From positions 6,182,933 through 6,246,932 of the forward strand of contig CM055093.1 in assembly GCA_029204225.1 (NCBI GenBank): a DNA stretch of 64,000 nucleotides, in the 5' to 3' direction. This stretch comes from Diphasiastrum complanatum. Its lineage: Eukaryota > Streptophyta > Lycopodiopsida > Lycopodiales > Lycopodiaceae. The position numbers and the translations under genes are program-made. Of this stretch, positions 36,771 to 49,758 are shown piece by piece. Each line of letters opens with the position of its first letter. Position 1 is the first letter of the stretch. The notes under the pieces were generated by a model. That model had not been told where the DNA came from and did no database searches. It saw only the letters and a list, made by a program, of their open reading frames with translations.

Positions 36771-37149
36771 GTTCACATTTCATCCAACCGACATTTTTTT
36801 TGTCAATTCATTACCTTCGCAAAATGTGCGAAAAAGATGGCACTTTCGCTACGTTTCTATTTTTCGCTACATTTTTTGCAAAAAAGCCGACACCATTTAA
36901 AAATATAGTATGTTAAGTAAATCCACCATTTTTGGGAACACATAAATTGCAACACTCCAACCTTCTCATTTTTTGGGATTTACCTTCGTTCCATCTTTGA
37001 CCTTCAGGAAATTTGCAAAAAAATATAACATTTCGCTAGCATGTTGCATATCATTTTGTACGTACCTTTGTTTTCATCATATTTTCATGACAACAGTACA
37101 TTGGAAATATGCAAAAAGAGAAATTTTATTAACTCAATTAACACTTACT
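36771..37149. other. AT-rich LTR-like sequence
   Basis: Starts where the gypsy-like RT is cut. It is rich in TTTCGC and TTTGCAAAAA words similar to the neighbouring tandem repeat. No gene. Confidence 0.4.
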
Positions 37150-37331
37150 GCCTTAAGAATGGTTTGTAAGGCATTCTGGCCACTTGGCCAATGTGTCGCA
37201 TTTTTCGCTAAGGCGAAAATACGAAGGTGCCTTAAGAATGGTTTCTAAGGCATTCTGGCCACTTGGCCAGTGTGTCGCATTTTTTGCAACGGCAAAAAGA
37301 CGAAGGTGCCTTAAGAATGGTTTCTAAGGCA
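37150..37331. repeat. Tandem repeat of about 79 bp, 2.3 copies
   Basis: Each unit starts CCTTAAGAATGGTTTCTAAG and continues GCATTCTGGCCACTTGGCCA, ending in AAGACGAAGGTG. Diverged units occur in opposite orientation at 56762-56950. Confidence 0.85.
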
Positions 37332-37454
37332 TAAGAGAAAAACTTTAAAAAGGACAAGAAATGTAAAGGTCCAGAATCATGTTCTCGGCCTTCCATTTTC
37401 AAGATGCTCATTACTTGACGATTTTCTTTAAGGCTGAGCATAAGAAATCTAACA
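37332..37454 (-). repeat. Start of copia 3' LTR
   Basis: On the minus strand TGTTAGATTTCTTATGCTCA follows the purine tract AAGGGGGAG (complement of 37455-37464), the usual PPT-LTR junction. About 85 bp match 57450-57534. Confidence 0.65.
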
Positions 37455-38560
37455 CTCCCCCTTAATGAGGCGGATCATGGAAAAAATGCTTTTGAACTTC
37501 AGATTTAACTTATCATTAAATCTGAGATGAAGCTCCTTTTGATAGAGCTAACATGCGTTTTGAATCCTTTAATAAATTCATATCATCTACATGAAAGGTG
37601 ATGATTATGAAGGGATTCGACGTAGACTAAAATTAAAAACTCAAACCTGTCGAGTTTGTAATAAAACCTTTCTCGTTAAAAGATGCATTAGTCTTCTTTT
37701 GATCGGTGTCAAGTGTTGACATTGCCTCTGAAACAACGTTTGATTCTTGCATAAAGTAGCAGGCCGCATCATTCATAACTTGGGATGGAGGCTGTCTTGA
37801 TCGGTTCAATCTTCTGGTTTGAACTGCGATCCTCTGATGTGATTCGTTTTGTTGAGGGACTGTCTCATTGTCGGAGTCAGTGTCAGTGTCAGTGTAAGTG
37901 TCAATCTTCTGATCAGTCCTGAGTCGTTCGTAACTGTTGGTGTCGATTCTAGGATCTGAATTCAAAGTAGTTTTTTCCTTGTGGTCGATAAATTGATCTT
38001 TCACAAAAATGACATTTTTGCTCATGAAGGTCTTCTGAGAGTCCAAATTGAAAAGCTTGTATGTCTGATGGTCTGAGGAATAGCTGATGAAGATCGACCT
38101 TTTGCTGGTGTTGTCCAGCTTCCTACTTAGATTAGCAGGGATCTGTGCATAGGCTATGCATCCAAACACTCGAATATTTGTGAGTGATGGCTTCGATCTT
38201 GTCCACACCTCATAAGGTGTCTTGCCATTCAGGGCCTCTGAGATGGATCGATTTTAAAGGTAGGCTGCTATAGTAATAGCTTCTGCCCATAATTTCTTTG
38301 GAAGAGAGGCATGGGCCAGCATGCTCTTTGCACTTGTAATGAGTGACTAATTCTTCCTTTGAGCTACACCATTGGACTAAGGTGAGTAGTTGTCTGAATG
38401 TTGTTGTAAATGTATTCGATTGGCCTTGCAGAATGCTCTAAACTCGATGGAGATAAATACTCCCCCTGCATTAGAGCGTAGAGCTTTGATTCTTCTCTCG
38501 ATCATTTTTTCTAATGATGCCTTGAACTGCCTGAAAAACTTGAGAATCTCGGATCAATAA
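37455..38560 (-). pseudogene. Copia integrase remnant
   Basis: The minus strand encodes integrase core pieces (SNAGGVFISIEFRAFCKANR, NYSP*SNGVAQRKN with stops where Gln is usual, LPKKLWAEAITIAAYL), then TPYEVWTRSKPSLTNIRVFG and the post-integrase region in the open frame at 37633-38208. RT and RNase H are missing before the PPT, so the 3' half is deleted. Confidence 0.75.
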
Positions 38561-38679
38561 GATTGAATGAATAGAAGTAAATGCTTTTTATTTGCATTGG
38601 ATGTAACAATTGAAGCATTTCTATCATTCTAATTTGAGCACGTGTTGTTGTATTTGCATAATAGGAAAACACACAAGCA

Positions 38680-41148
38680 ACACCAATGAATCAAACCAAT
38701 GAAAACCCAACATTTGATCTATCAAACCCATCCAATGTGGCACAAGCTCTTGAACTTTTATACCAACAAATTCAAGCCACTAATAAGCAGCTTCTTGAAA
38801 CTAATCATTGATGGGTTACCAAAAGATTATCAAGTGGATGTTCGTAGGAACCATCCAAAAATCCTAGAAGATGCTATTAGGGCTGCAAAATACTTTGATG
38901 ACACACCTAAGCCACCTAGAGATCAACAACCTAATGAGCAGAAAAAAGGTTTTCAATTTAAGAGGAAGGATAGGGAAGCTGTTAGTGAAACACATCCCAA
39001 TTCCAACAATCCTAAGAAAACCAAGAAAAATTTTAAAAATCATCAAGGTGGCAATGATAAAGCTGAAGCTCGTAAGAAGAACATGTGTTTCAAGTGCAAT
39101 GCAAGGGTCATCTTGCACGTGATTGCGTCAAAAAACAAGCTTCAACCTAGGTAATCTATCTCGAAGTAATGAGATGGATGTTTGTTTCCTTAATTCTTTA
39201 GTTTTTGGTCCTAATGACCTTATTTGCATTAAAGGTAAAGCTAATGATCAAGTTGTTAATGTTCTTTTTGACACAGGATCCACTCATAACTTTATTAATG
39301 TAAATTTGGTGCTGACGCAAAACCTTCCTACCAGAAAAAGTGAGAAAAAAATACCGTGTGACAATGGCATCAGGAAGTAATTCCAATTTGATCGATTTTA
39401 TTTTTCCTGATGTAGAATTGCACATTCAGGATTATTCTGAAAAACTAGAATTCCATGTTGTTTAATTAGCTAATGTAGATATTGTTCTTGGGCAACAATG
39501 GCATTTTGATAAGAACAAGTCATTGAGAATTGATTTTGTTGAAAAATCTTTATCTTTTATGCATGAGAATTCTTTAATTAAGATCAAGACTAGTTTAAGT
39601 GTTGACACTAAAAATGTTAACCCTTATTCTAAACAGGAACTTAATTCGATTATGATGACTTTTCTATACGTTATTGTAAAGGAAGTCAAAATACTCTAGC
39701 GAATGCTTTGAGTCGGTTACCGATTATTAATCAGTTATGCTTTATTGTTATAGAACTGGAGTTGTTTCAGTCTCTTTAAGGACTATATGAGTCCGATCCT
39801 TTTTTTGGAAAGTATTGGCAACAAGTACTTTCAGGGGGTCGATTCAAGTTTGTAAGATTTCTCGAATCAGAAAAAGACTGAAATAAATTTTCTAATTCGA
39901 AACAGGATTTTGTTTCGTAAAGGAAAGGTGTGTGTACCAGAGAATGACATTGTAAGGGCCCAAATCTTGCATGAGTGTCATGATGGTCCTTGCGCAGGAC
40001 ATCTGGGTATACAAAAAACACTTGACTTAGTTCGAAGGCAACTTTGGTGGCCTAAGATGAAAAGTCACGTAGAGGGCTATGTACTTAAATGTACTAAGTG
40101 CCAGTTAAATAAAGCAGAAAGGCTAAAAGCTAGTGGTCTTTTACATCCTTTAGATATTCCTACTAGAAAGTGGGAAAGTATATCTATGGATTTTGTGATC
40201 GAGCTTCCACGTATAGGGAAGGGCCATGGTTAGGTTTGGGTCATTGTTGACAGACTTACGAAGTTTGCTCAATTTATCCCAATGAAAACTATTGTTAAAG
40301 CTTCAGAACTAGCTCAGCTATTTGTTGAGAAACTTTTTCGACTATACGGGCTACCTTGCGATATTGTCAGTGACCGTGACCCAAAATTCATTGGGAATTT
40401 TTGGCAAGCAGTAATTGAAGAGTTGCAAACAACTTTAAGTATGAGTTCTACAGATCATCCAGAATCAGATGGTCAAATAGAAAGGACCAATCAAACGATG
40501 GAGGATATGCTTCAAGCATATGTGGGCCATCGACAGTCTGATTGGGAACAGTACTTTCCACTAGTGGAATACAGTGCAAAACATTCAGCGACTAGATTCA
40601 GCCTTGCGAATATGCAAGAAATGTTACAACCAGCTAAAGATAGCATAAGAAGTGCCCAAGGTAGGGCAAGGCACTATGTTGATCTATCTCGGAAGCACAA
40701 GGTATTCATGGTCAACGACTGGGTGTTTTTGAGAGTCCTTGGTCACTCTAGGGGCTTGAAAGCTATTAAGTGTGCAAAGTTGATGCCTAGGTATTGCGGT
40801 CCTTTTAAGGTTATCCAAGTGATAAACAAGGTCGCACACAAACTAGACCTCCCACCTAACGTTGGAATTCATCAAGTTTTCCACGTTAGTAAGTTGAAAC
40901 CCTTGTTGGGGGTTGGGGAGACCCTGGTCCCTGTGGAAGATCTAGTGAAACTTCTTCGTGATGAGTCCGTGAGTGGACCACCTGAACCCGAGGCGATTGT
41001 TAATAGCCGGCAAAGGACTCTATGGAGTAGCGTGCTTCGGGAATTTTTAGTCAGGTGGAGGGGCAAATCAGAACAGGAGGATACCTGGGAAAAGGAGGCT
41101 GATCTCCAGAAGAATCTTCCAAATTTTTTCCTACAAGGAAAAATTTAA
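38680..41148 (+). mobile_element. Ty3/gypsy chromovirus, internally deleted
   Basis: gag end (38699 to about 39110, DGLPKDYQVDVRRNHPKILE and a knuckle start CFKCNAR with a frame break), aspartic protease (VNVLFDTGSTHNFINVNLVL, about 39260-39320), then a jump to the RNase H end (RYCKGSQNTLANALSRLPII, about 39670-39735), so most of RT/RNase H is absent. The integrase follows: zinc finger HECHDGPCAGHLG ... CTKCQ, then WVIVDRLTKFAQFIPMKT and the core, an in-frame TAG near 40232, and a chromodomain-like end (FLVRWRGKSEQEDTWEKEAD). The 5' LTR is missing. Confidence 0.85.
39910..41148 (+). pseudogene. Chromovirus integrase with chromodomain
   Basis: Integrase joins element DNA to the genome. The HHCC zinc finger is at about 39968-40105. 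The DDE core includes DIVSDRDPKFIGNFW and STDHPESDGQIERTN. The GPY/F-like region is PRYCGPFKVIQVINKVAHKL, and the chromodomain is at the end. A TAG interrupts it at about 40232, so it is read as 39910-40233 and 40282-41148. Confidence 0.85.
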
Positions 41149-41164
41149 GTTTAGGGGGAAGGAA

Positions 41165-42230
41165 TGTTACATACCTATATAACTAGCAGTACTTCAGACT
41201 CCTATTAGTCTATTTAGTGTTGGGGGCTAAATGGCAAGGTACCCTTAGGATTAAGGGTATGTGCCCTTGGATAAGGACATGCAAGTGACTACTCCTTAGT
41301 CGGATGTATGGAGTCACGTGATCCTTGGATAAAGGGGTACCCTTAGTATTAAGGGTAGGTGTCTTAAATTAAGATACTAGTGTGCTTGGTTAAGGGCATG
41401 TAGGTGTCTATGCCTTGGATGGAGGTATGGAACCTAGAGAGGTGTTAGAAAGTCATTGGATGACTATTTTTCTAAACCTTGGGCCTCAACCTTGAACCAT
41501 ATCACTTTATTGGTCTAGGACCAAAGTATACTTGCACAACTTGGGCAATGGGACCTAGTAGGAGGGCGCCCTTCTAAAGTTTCCATTGAGTTCCCAACTC
41601 CCACAAGAAAGGCATTCAAAGAGTCATAGGTTATGGAAGGAGTCTCTTGACATTCCATAAGCCTATGAAGGCTCTTGGAGATTCTTTAACTCCCCTAGGC
41701 TTTTCTCTCTCTCTCATTGGATGAGCATGGAACTCCATAGTGCATTGGAGGGGTCCATGGGCCATCTATATGAGGGTAGTAGGGCACCCATTGGGAGGGG
41801 AAGATCTCTCTTGTTTGCTTATGCTCTAATGTTGCTACTAGTGTGTAGAGTGCATTCTTGTGGTAGTATGCTTAAGGCTTGGATCTTGCTTATGGTATGG
41901 GACATAAGTAGGGTTTGGATCTTGAGTATGCTATGGAGTGTTGTGGTATGCTTGTGATTTGTTTCTGGTTAGCAAGGGGGAGCTAGGTAGGTCTTGCTTG
42001 GAGCTTGGATCTAGCTATGGTTGGTGGTGAATACTTGAGGCCAGATTGTTATCTATCTTTGTGTTTAAAGATTAGGGACACAGGTGGAGGAGAGATCCTT
42101 GGAGGCTTGTAGATCCTTACTTGCAGGTGGAGGCATCCTAGCTTAGATTTGGGGAGCATCTTGAAGCTTGCAGGTTGCTTGGAGGACATTTGGAGGCTCT
42201 ACCTTGGATTTGGAGGACTTCCTTACCTCT
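41165..42230 (+). repeat. Chromovirus 3' LTR (right end uncertain)
   Basis: The purine tract TTTAGGGGGAAGGAA is followed by TGTTACATACCTATATAACT at 41165. The sequence runs to the next copia fragment without ORF. No second LTR exists in the window, so the right boundary is unknown. Confidence 0.55.
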
Positions 42231-42231
42231 A

Positions 42232-42480
42232 CTTGTAAAAGAACCAGTCGCGATTGTGAGTCATGTGTTGTGATGCACCTAAGTCCAAATACTAGGAATT
42301 GATATCATGTTGTTCTTCGACTTTGGTCAAGAAGGCAACTTCATCTTCCTCCTATTGCTGGATCGAGTGACTGATGGAAGCAGCATTTGCTTGTTGTTGG
42401 AACTATTGCTTCCTTTTGTTGTTGTATTGCAGCATTCTGCAATCCTTGATAAGGTGACCAGTCTTCTTACAGTACCATGA
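42232..42480 (-). pseudogene. Copia zinc knuckle and protease fragment
   Basis: The minus strand reads WYCKKTGHLIKDCRMLQYNN, later EEDEVAFLTKVEEQHDINS, a stop, then YLDLGASQHMTHNRDWFF (protease start with DLG in place of DSG). It is truncated on both sides. Confidence 0.65.
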
Positions 42481-42648
42481 TACTACTACTCAAGCTCAAG
42501 AGATAGTTGGAGAGGTAGGGACAAACCTTTTGGTGCAAGAAGGATTGAAACTGCAGGTGACAAACGCAAGGAGAAGGATGTACCATGGGATACATTTTCA
42601 CCAAGAAGCTGATCACCTGACAGGAAGTGCCCTAAGTGGTTTGAGAGA

Positions 42649-43894
42649 TTGTTGGAGAGCCGCGACATGGATGACTTTCCAGGATCATCTAGCCAGGGAG
42701 AGCTACAAAGATCAACAAGAGAGAAGACACAACCTGAGAGGTATGAAGCAAATTATGCTCTCTTATCTAGTATTATTCAAAGCAAAGAACCTTCAACTTT
42801 TGGTGAAGCGAAGGATGATGACATTTGGGTCAAGGCCATGGGAGAGGAGATGGAGTCAATTGCTAAGCATAGCACATGGGACTTAGTAGAACCACCAGTT
42901 GGCAAGAAACCCATTGGTTGCAAATGGGTATACAGGACTAAGTACCATGCAGATGAAAGTATAGCAAAGCACAAGGCAAGATTGGTGATCAAAGGGTATG
43001 CAGAAAGTAAAGGCATCGACTATGAGGAGACCTTTGCGCCGGTATGTAAGTGGAATACTCTACGTCTACTTGTTGCTTTAGCTTCACATTTGGTTTGGCC
43101 TTTGCATCAGATGGATGTAAAATCTGCTTTTCTGAATGGTGAGTTGGAAGAAGAGGTGTTCATGGATCAACTTGAAGGCTTTGTAGTGAAGGGACAGGAA
43201 AACAAAGTATGTCGCTTGAAGAAAGCACTTTATGGTCTTAAATAGGCACCACGTGTGTGGTATAGCAGGATTGATGCCTACTTTTGTTCAAAGGGGATGG
43301 TGAGAACACACTCTGATCCAAATCTATATGTCTTATGCTTTGATGGTATGGTTGCTTTGATTGCTCTTTATGTTGATGACTTGATTATTACGGAAAATAA
43401 TCAAGAGATGATAGACATGATCAAGAAAGACCTCATGGAACATTCGAGATGACAGATCTCAGCATGATGCATTATTGCCTTGGAGTAGAGGTGTGGCAAA
43501 AAGGACACGAAGTGTATTTAACACAGGTGAAGTATGTCAAAGAGTTGTTGCACAGGTTTAGGTTGCAGGATTGCAAACCAGTGAATACTCCTATTGAGCC
43601 AGGTAAAAAGCTTTCTAAACTTGATGAGTCACAGTCATTTGATGTTACAATGTATAGGCAGTTAGTAGGGAGCTTGATTTACCTTACCATGACTAAACCA
43701 GATATATGCTATGTTGTTGGCATTGTAAGTCAGTTTATGGCAGCACCTACGAAAATGCATTGGAAGGCAGCTAAACGCATTTTACGTTATGTGAAAGGCA
43801 CTTCAGAGTATGGCTTGATTTACAGGAAGCATGATGGTTTACCTGAGTTGTGTGGCTATGTGGATGCGGATTGGGGAGGAGACTATGATGATCG
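42649..43894 (+). pseudogene. Copia element 1 reverse transcriptase
   Basis: RT motifs: WDLVEPPVGKKPIGCKWVYR, HKARLVIKGYAESKGIDYEE, MDVKSAFLNGELEEEVFMDQ, then LYGLK, a TAG, APRVWYSR, and the active site LYVDDLIIT at about 43365-43395. A frame break follows near 43450. The end reads LCGYVDADWGGDYDDR, the RNase H start, where element 2 cuts in. Confidence 0.88.
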
Positions 43895-44632
43895 TGTGAA
43901 GAATTGAAAAAGATTATCTATGTTAGATATAGGGGTCTTATGTTTTTTACATCAAGCATCTAGGTGTAGGATGTTGATAGGAATAAATTTAGCATAGATG
44001 GCAAATTATGCATTTCCACTTGTAATGCCACTATTGAGCCAAAATAGAGTAAGAGGCTAAACACGTGCCAATTAGAGTGTAGACAAGTGTAATACTTTTG
44101 TTTGATGAATTTCAAGAGGTACAATAGGATCTAGAGGTGGAACCTTGTGAGGTCCAATAGGAAATTGAGGTGTGCTTGAATATAGTCCAAATAGAATTAA
44201 GAGGTGCATGGATCAATGGTCCAATAGGATCAAGAGGTGACAAAGTATGGTCCAATCATAGTTAAGCATAGTGGTAGCTCGTGGATCTACTAGTATCATT
44301 GTACTCCTCATTTTGAAGCTAATTGACTTGGTGATTTTATGGATTTTGTGAGTTATTGGATTTCTAGCTTTCTCTCTCTACCCGAGAGCTCATGATGTTT
44401 TTTCTCTCTCTATCCGAGGAGAGAATCTTGTTTTTACTTAGATTATTTTTTGAATACTTCCCACACGTGTGAGTGAGAGTTGGAAGTGTTTGAATACATG
44501 TAGTAGTGTGTTTTTGCCATAGGATCTAAGATTGATCTTGAATCTCAATCTAATCTTAATCTTGGTGCATCTACACACCTTAGGAGATCACAAGTACATG
44601 TTGTGGACAATCCACACATGTGAAATTCAACA
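43895..44632 (+). repeat. Element 2 5' LTR
   Basis: 738 bp, TGTGAAGAATTG ... GAAATTCAACA, followed by the primer-binding site. Confidence 0.93.
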
Positions 44633-45396
44633 TGGTATTAGAGCCTACCTAAGGTTACCATGCATTTTGATCCATCTAAGTGAAAACTTTTCATCTGTCT
44701 TGAGCTAGAAATTGTCAAGGCCCATTTTCCTAGCTATCTTGTTCAATTTTGGATCAAAAGAGATCAAAAGGACATTGATTGGATCTGACCTGGTACTATA
44801 CGGAATCATGTGCTCAGACACGTATGAGGAACATCCAAATTCAGTTTGGAAGTTCTCTCTCATGCTTGATCCATTTATCCTGCTTGATAGCTTGTTTTGA
44901 AGCTATTTTTGTCTAGTTTCTGATGCAATCAGTTTCATTCCATTTGGTTGAGCCAATCAGAAGTTATAAGCTTTTGAAGAGGGTTAGGTAGGGAACCTAG
45001 ACCTGGGTGGACACATTTGGTTTGGTCAAGAGATTGCTTGGGTGATCCAAAATCACAGTTGTATGCTTGCCAATCTCATCTATATGTGATCTAGGCACTG
45101 TTTTGAGATTTAGCCATTTTGTTTCATGCAATATCATTGTATTTGAATCAAATTTGGTTTCTTAGAGTACTTCACACATGCTAAGAGTGTTTGATCCTAA
45201 CTTTGCCTATACTCCATCATTTGATGTGAAATAGATCTTGTTTTAGAGAGATTTGTGTAGCTAGTGAGAATCAATTCACAAATAGTTGCAAGATCTTTCA
45301 TAGGAGGAGATAGTACTCTATTATTGGACCCTATTGAGAGTGTGTAGCAACATTTATTGTTCATCATTTGAGTTTTCTTCACTTCAAATGTCTTCA

Positions 45397-48300
45397 ATGG
45401 GTTCATTCTTGTTGGAACCAAGTGAAAGATTGTCCACTTCAAACTATTCAATTTGGAAAATGAGGATGGAGTCCATCTTGATCCTTCAAGACATGATGGA
45501 CATAGTTCTTGGCCTTGAAGAAGAGCCACAAGTTCTGCAAGAGGTTCAAAAATACAAAAAGAGAGCTAGGATGGCTCTCCACTACATTAAGATGAATGTC
45601 TCTAATGAGATATTGAGGGAGATAGGTACTTGTACAACAGCCAAAGAAGCTTGGGATTGTCTCAAGGCTATCTATGAGGCTAAGAATACCTCTAGGCTTC
45701 TCACTCTTAGAAATCAAATCTTTCAAAGTAGCCAAAAGAGTGATGAGAGTGCATCTAGTTATGTTTTGAGAGTAAAAGATATTCATAGAGAACTTGCTTG
45801 TATTGGTGATTCCATCAATCAAAATGAGCTAGTTCAAGTCATCCTCAATGGCTTGAGAAGTGAATTTGATAACCTTGTCCAATCCTATGACATTAAGGAG
45901 GAGCTACCAAGTTTGGAGGCTCTCCAAAGTGTGCTAATTTTGGAATAATCAAGACAAGAGTACAAGCTCTTGAGGATTGACAAGCTTTCTCTGACTCATA
46001 ATGATGGCAAAGCTCTCTTTGCCAAGGATAAGCACAAAGGGAGGAGCAAGAACCAACATCAACAATCCTCAAGTAAAGACAAAGTCAAATCCAAAGACAA
46101 AGATGAGGAGGAAGATGATTCCTCTAATGCTTCATCATCCAAGCTCAAGAAGAAGAAGATCAAGTGCTATTGTGGCAAGAAAGGTCATTATGCCACCAAT
46201 TGCTTCAAGAAGAAGAATCAACTCAAGCAAGCCAACATTACCAATGAGAAGGAAGACACTATTGTAAGTGATGGAGAGGGATCTCTTATGGTCTCTAGTT
46301 TCTCATCTACTCCTTTCAAGAAGGACGGCCTATGGTATATTGATAGTGGAGCCTCTTCACATATGTGTAGCTCCGAGGACTCTTTCTCTTCTATTGCACC
46401 TTATGATGGAGTCAAGAAATCAATATACACTGCAAATGATTTTGAATGTCCTATTGAAGGCATAGGGAACATTCCCTTGAAGCTTGCATCCTCTAAAGTT
46501 CTTTATGTACCTAAGCTTACTAAGAATCTTATTAGTGTTGGCCAATTGCTTGATAATGGCCTTGATGTAAAATTCAATGTTGATACTTGCACTATCAAGA
46601 AGAATGATGAGATACTTGCATTAGGATCTAGATTTGGTGGCATCTATAAACTAGATCCAAATGAGTATGTGAATGCTTGTAATGTTGCTCTTGTGAACAA
46701 GCTCTCTATGGAGGAATTATGGCATAGGAGGTTGGGACATCCCAACTACAAATCCATGCTCTCTATGATCAAAGAAGCCAAAGCTATTGGCTTGCCAAAG
46801 TCACTCTCCAAGAAGACCAAGCCTTGTGAGGCTTGTGCTATTGCTAAATCTCCCAAAAATCCATTTACAAGATCTTCTATCAAAAGCAAGCATCCTTTGG
46901 AGTTAATCCATTCGGATGTGCATTTCTCATCAACTACAAGCAAGGGAGGAGCCACTTGTTTTGTTACTTTCATTGATGATTACACAAGATTCACTTGGAT
47001 ATATCTTCTTGCTTCTAAATCTATGATGCTTATGTAGAGAAGCAATTCTCATTCAAGATTAAAGCTCTTAGAAGTGATGGAGGTGGTGAATATATCTCCA
47101 ATAAATTTCAAGATTTTTGTGAGCTTGAAGGCATTAAAAGAGAGTTCTCTTGTGCCTAATCTCCATCTCAAAATGGAGTGGCCGAGAGAAAGAATAGATC
47201 TCTATGTGAATGTGCAAAATCTATGAGAATTGAGGCATCTTTGCCCAAAGATTTTTGGGGAGAAGCCATTAATTGTGCAAATTATCTTTGCAATAGGCTC
47301 CCACATATAGCTCTTGGAGGAAAGTCACCATATGAAATCTTATTTTTGAAGAAGCCTAAGGTTGATCACCTTAGAGTTTTTGGATGCTTATGCTTTGTCC
47401 ATATTCCCTTGGAAACAAGTAAGAAGGAAGATCCTAGTGCATGCAAAGGGATCATGGTTGGATACTCATCCACCAAGAAGGCCTATAGAGTCTTTATACT
47501 CTCTACTTCTCAAGTTATTAAAAGTAGAGATGTTGTCTTTCATGAAGATCAACACTCATCTTTTGAAGAGGCCGAGATCAAGAAATCTATGGATGCATCA
47601 TCGATTATTGATTTTGAAGACAATCATGATGTGATGGGGTCGAGATTTGAAGAAGACTCTCCTCGGATTTTTTCACCAAGAAGATCCATGAGAGATAGAT
47701 CCGAGCCTAAGAGGCTCTCATATGTTGAGAAAGGCAAACAAGTGGATCTTGATTCCACTAATTATGTTTTTTATGTCTCTCATGAAGAGCCAAAGAATGT
47801 ACAAGAGGCGCTCAATACCAAGGAGTGGTATGATGCCATGAAGCAAGAGTATGATGCATTGATCACCAACAATACTTGGGAGCTTGTGGATCCTCCTTCC
47901 AACAAGCATGTGATTGGTTGCAAGTGGGTATTTCGGATCAAGTTCAATCATGATGGCACCATCAACAAGCATAAAGAAAGATTATGTGCCAAAGGATTTG
48001 CTCAAATCCATGGTCTTGATTATGAGGAGACCTTTGCACCCGTTGCAAAGATGGTGACAATAAGAATTCTTATTTCTCTTGCTTGTTTTTTCAAGTGGAA
48101 GGTGTTCCAAATTAGATGTATCCAATGCTTTTCTAAATGGTTATCTTGAGGAGGAGATCTATATGGAACAACCTCAAGGATTCATCAAGGATGAGTCCAA
48201 AGTGTGTTTGCTCTGCAAAAGTCTTTATGGACTCAAGCAAGCACCAAGATCATGGTATTCGAGACTTAATTATTTTCTTATCTCACTAGGATTTACTCTT

Positions 48301-49068
48301 AGTGACTATGATCCTTCCATGTATCTAAAGTTTGTTGATAGCAATATTGTCATTCTTCTAATTTATGGTGATGACATTATTCTTTGTGGAAGTTGTATCA
48401 AGCTGGTTGATGAAACCAAGCTAGCACTTGGATGTGAGTTTAAAATGCAAGATCTAGGAGAGATACATTACATCCTAGGCCTAGAAATTGATTTTTATGA
48501 AAATCATGTCTTTATATGCCAATCTAGATATGCTCACTCTATGTTGAAAAAATTTCATATGGAAAATTCTAAGAGCATAGATACTCCAATGGAGCAAATT
48601 GTAAAAGATCCTAATAAAGGTGATGAAAGATCCTTTGAGGACATCACACTTTTTGGAGTCTTGTAGGCTCCTTGATTTGGCTTACCATTACTAGGCCCGA
48701 TCTAAGTTTTTGTGTGCACAAATTGAGTCAATTTATGCAAGATCCTAAGATCCATCATTGGAAGATGGCCAAGAGGATTCTAAAATATGTATCTTCATCT
48801 TGTGATTATGGTCTACTCTATAAAAGTGAAGATCTATCCATTGTTGGCTACTCGGATTCGGACTTTGCAAGTGACAAGTCGGATCGAAAGTCTATTAGTG
48901 CATACACTATCTTTCTTGGAGGCAATCTAATACCTTGGCTTTCCAAAAAGCAAGATACTATATCTCTCTCTTCATGTGAGACCGAGTACAAAGCACTCAC
49001 TACAACTACCAAAGAGGTGCTTTGGATCAAGAGGTTATTAATGGAGCTAAAGTGCATCAAGGAGTATT
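45397..49068 (+). pseudogene. Element 2 gag-pol
   Basis: gag starts MGSFLLEPSERLSTSNYSIW (parallel to the start of element 3). Zinc knuckle CYCGKKGHYATNC. Protease LWYIDSGASSHMCSSEDSFS. Integrase LWHRRLGHPNYKSM ... CEACAIAKS and FVTFIDDYTRFTWIYLL. RT CKWVFRIKFNHDGTINKHKE and a damaged active site LIYGDDIILC (Gly where Val is usual). RNase H SWLSKKQDTISLSSCETEYK-like. Breaks: TAA near 45947, frameshift near 47030, TAA near 47157, frameshifts near 48110 and 48665, and insertion of element 3 inside RNase H. The RNase H end resumes at 55070. Confidence 0.88.
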
Positions 49069-49758
49069 GTGAAAAGTACAGTACTAAGGACCATAAATGG
49101 ATCTTTGAATGATCCACAAGGTGATTGTATGCTTGTTAAACAATCTATCAGAAACTAGTCATCAGAAAACAAGATCTAGTTTAGCAGCTTGATAGGAAAC
49201 AAGTAGATACAATCAAAGCATTGATCAAATAGTCTAATCCAACTCCACACGTGTGGAAATAAGGCTGTAGTACGGCCTGTAGACAGTGTTTACAAAGTGC
49301 CAAAGCTGGGTTTCATTGGAAAAATAGAGTAATCATTATACAATGAGAGGAAACTCGAGTTTCTCCTTGAGGCTCCAAAAAGTTTCTATCTTCTCACTAT
49401 GGAGAATGGAAATACATAGTAAAACACACTTCCTTTGCAAAGTTAGGTGAAAATCCAGCATGTAATAAGGAAGTAGACTCCACTTTCTTGCCCTAATGTG
49501 AAAACCCTAGTCTAGATCCAAGAGTCATGCTTGGTAGGTGCATGGTAGGTACAAATCTCATCATAAATCATGGTCTAGATCCTACAAAGTAGGAATCACT
49601 ACCAAATAGACACAACCACTCCTCTTGACTCGTGGTAACCTACTTTAGGTGTGTATGTACAAGTGGCACTTTGGCCATTCAAGTAACCAACAAACAATAT
49701 TGACAAAATGTACAATATTCTACATGGCTAGATTTGCCAATGTAGGCAATTTTTCACA
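49068..49758 (-). repeat. Element 3 3' LTR
   Basis: 691 bp, TGTGAAAAGTACAG ... GGCAATTTTTCACA as read on the plus strand. Confidence 0.93.

Noticed and set aside
37150-37331. CRISPR-like array
   Set aside because: Units repeat in full with no unique spacers; the genome is a plant.
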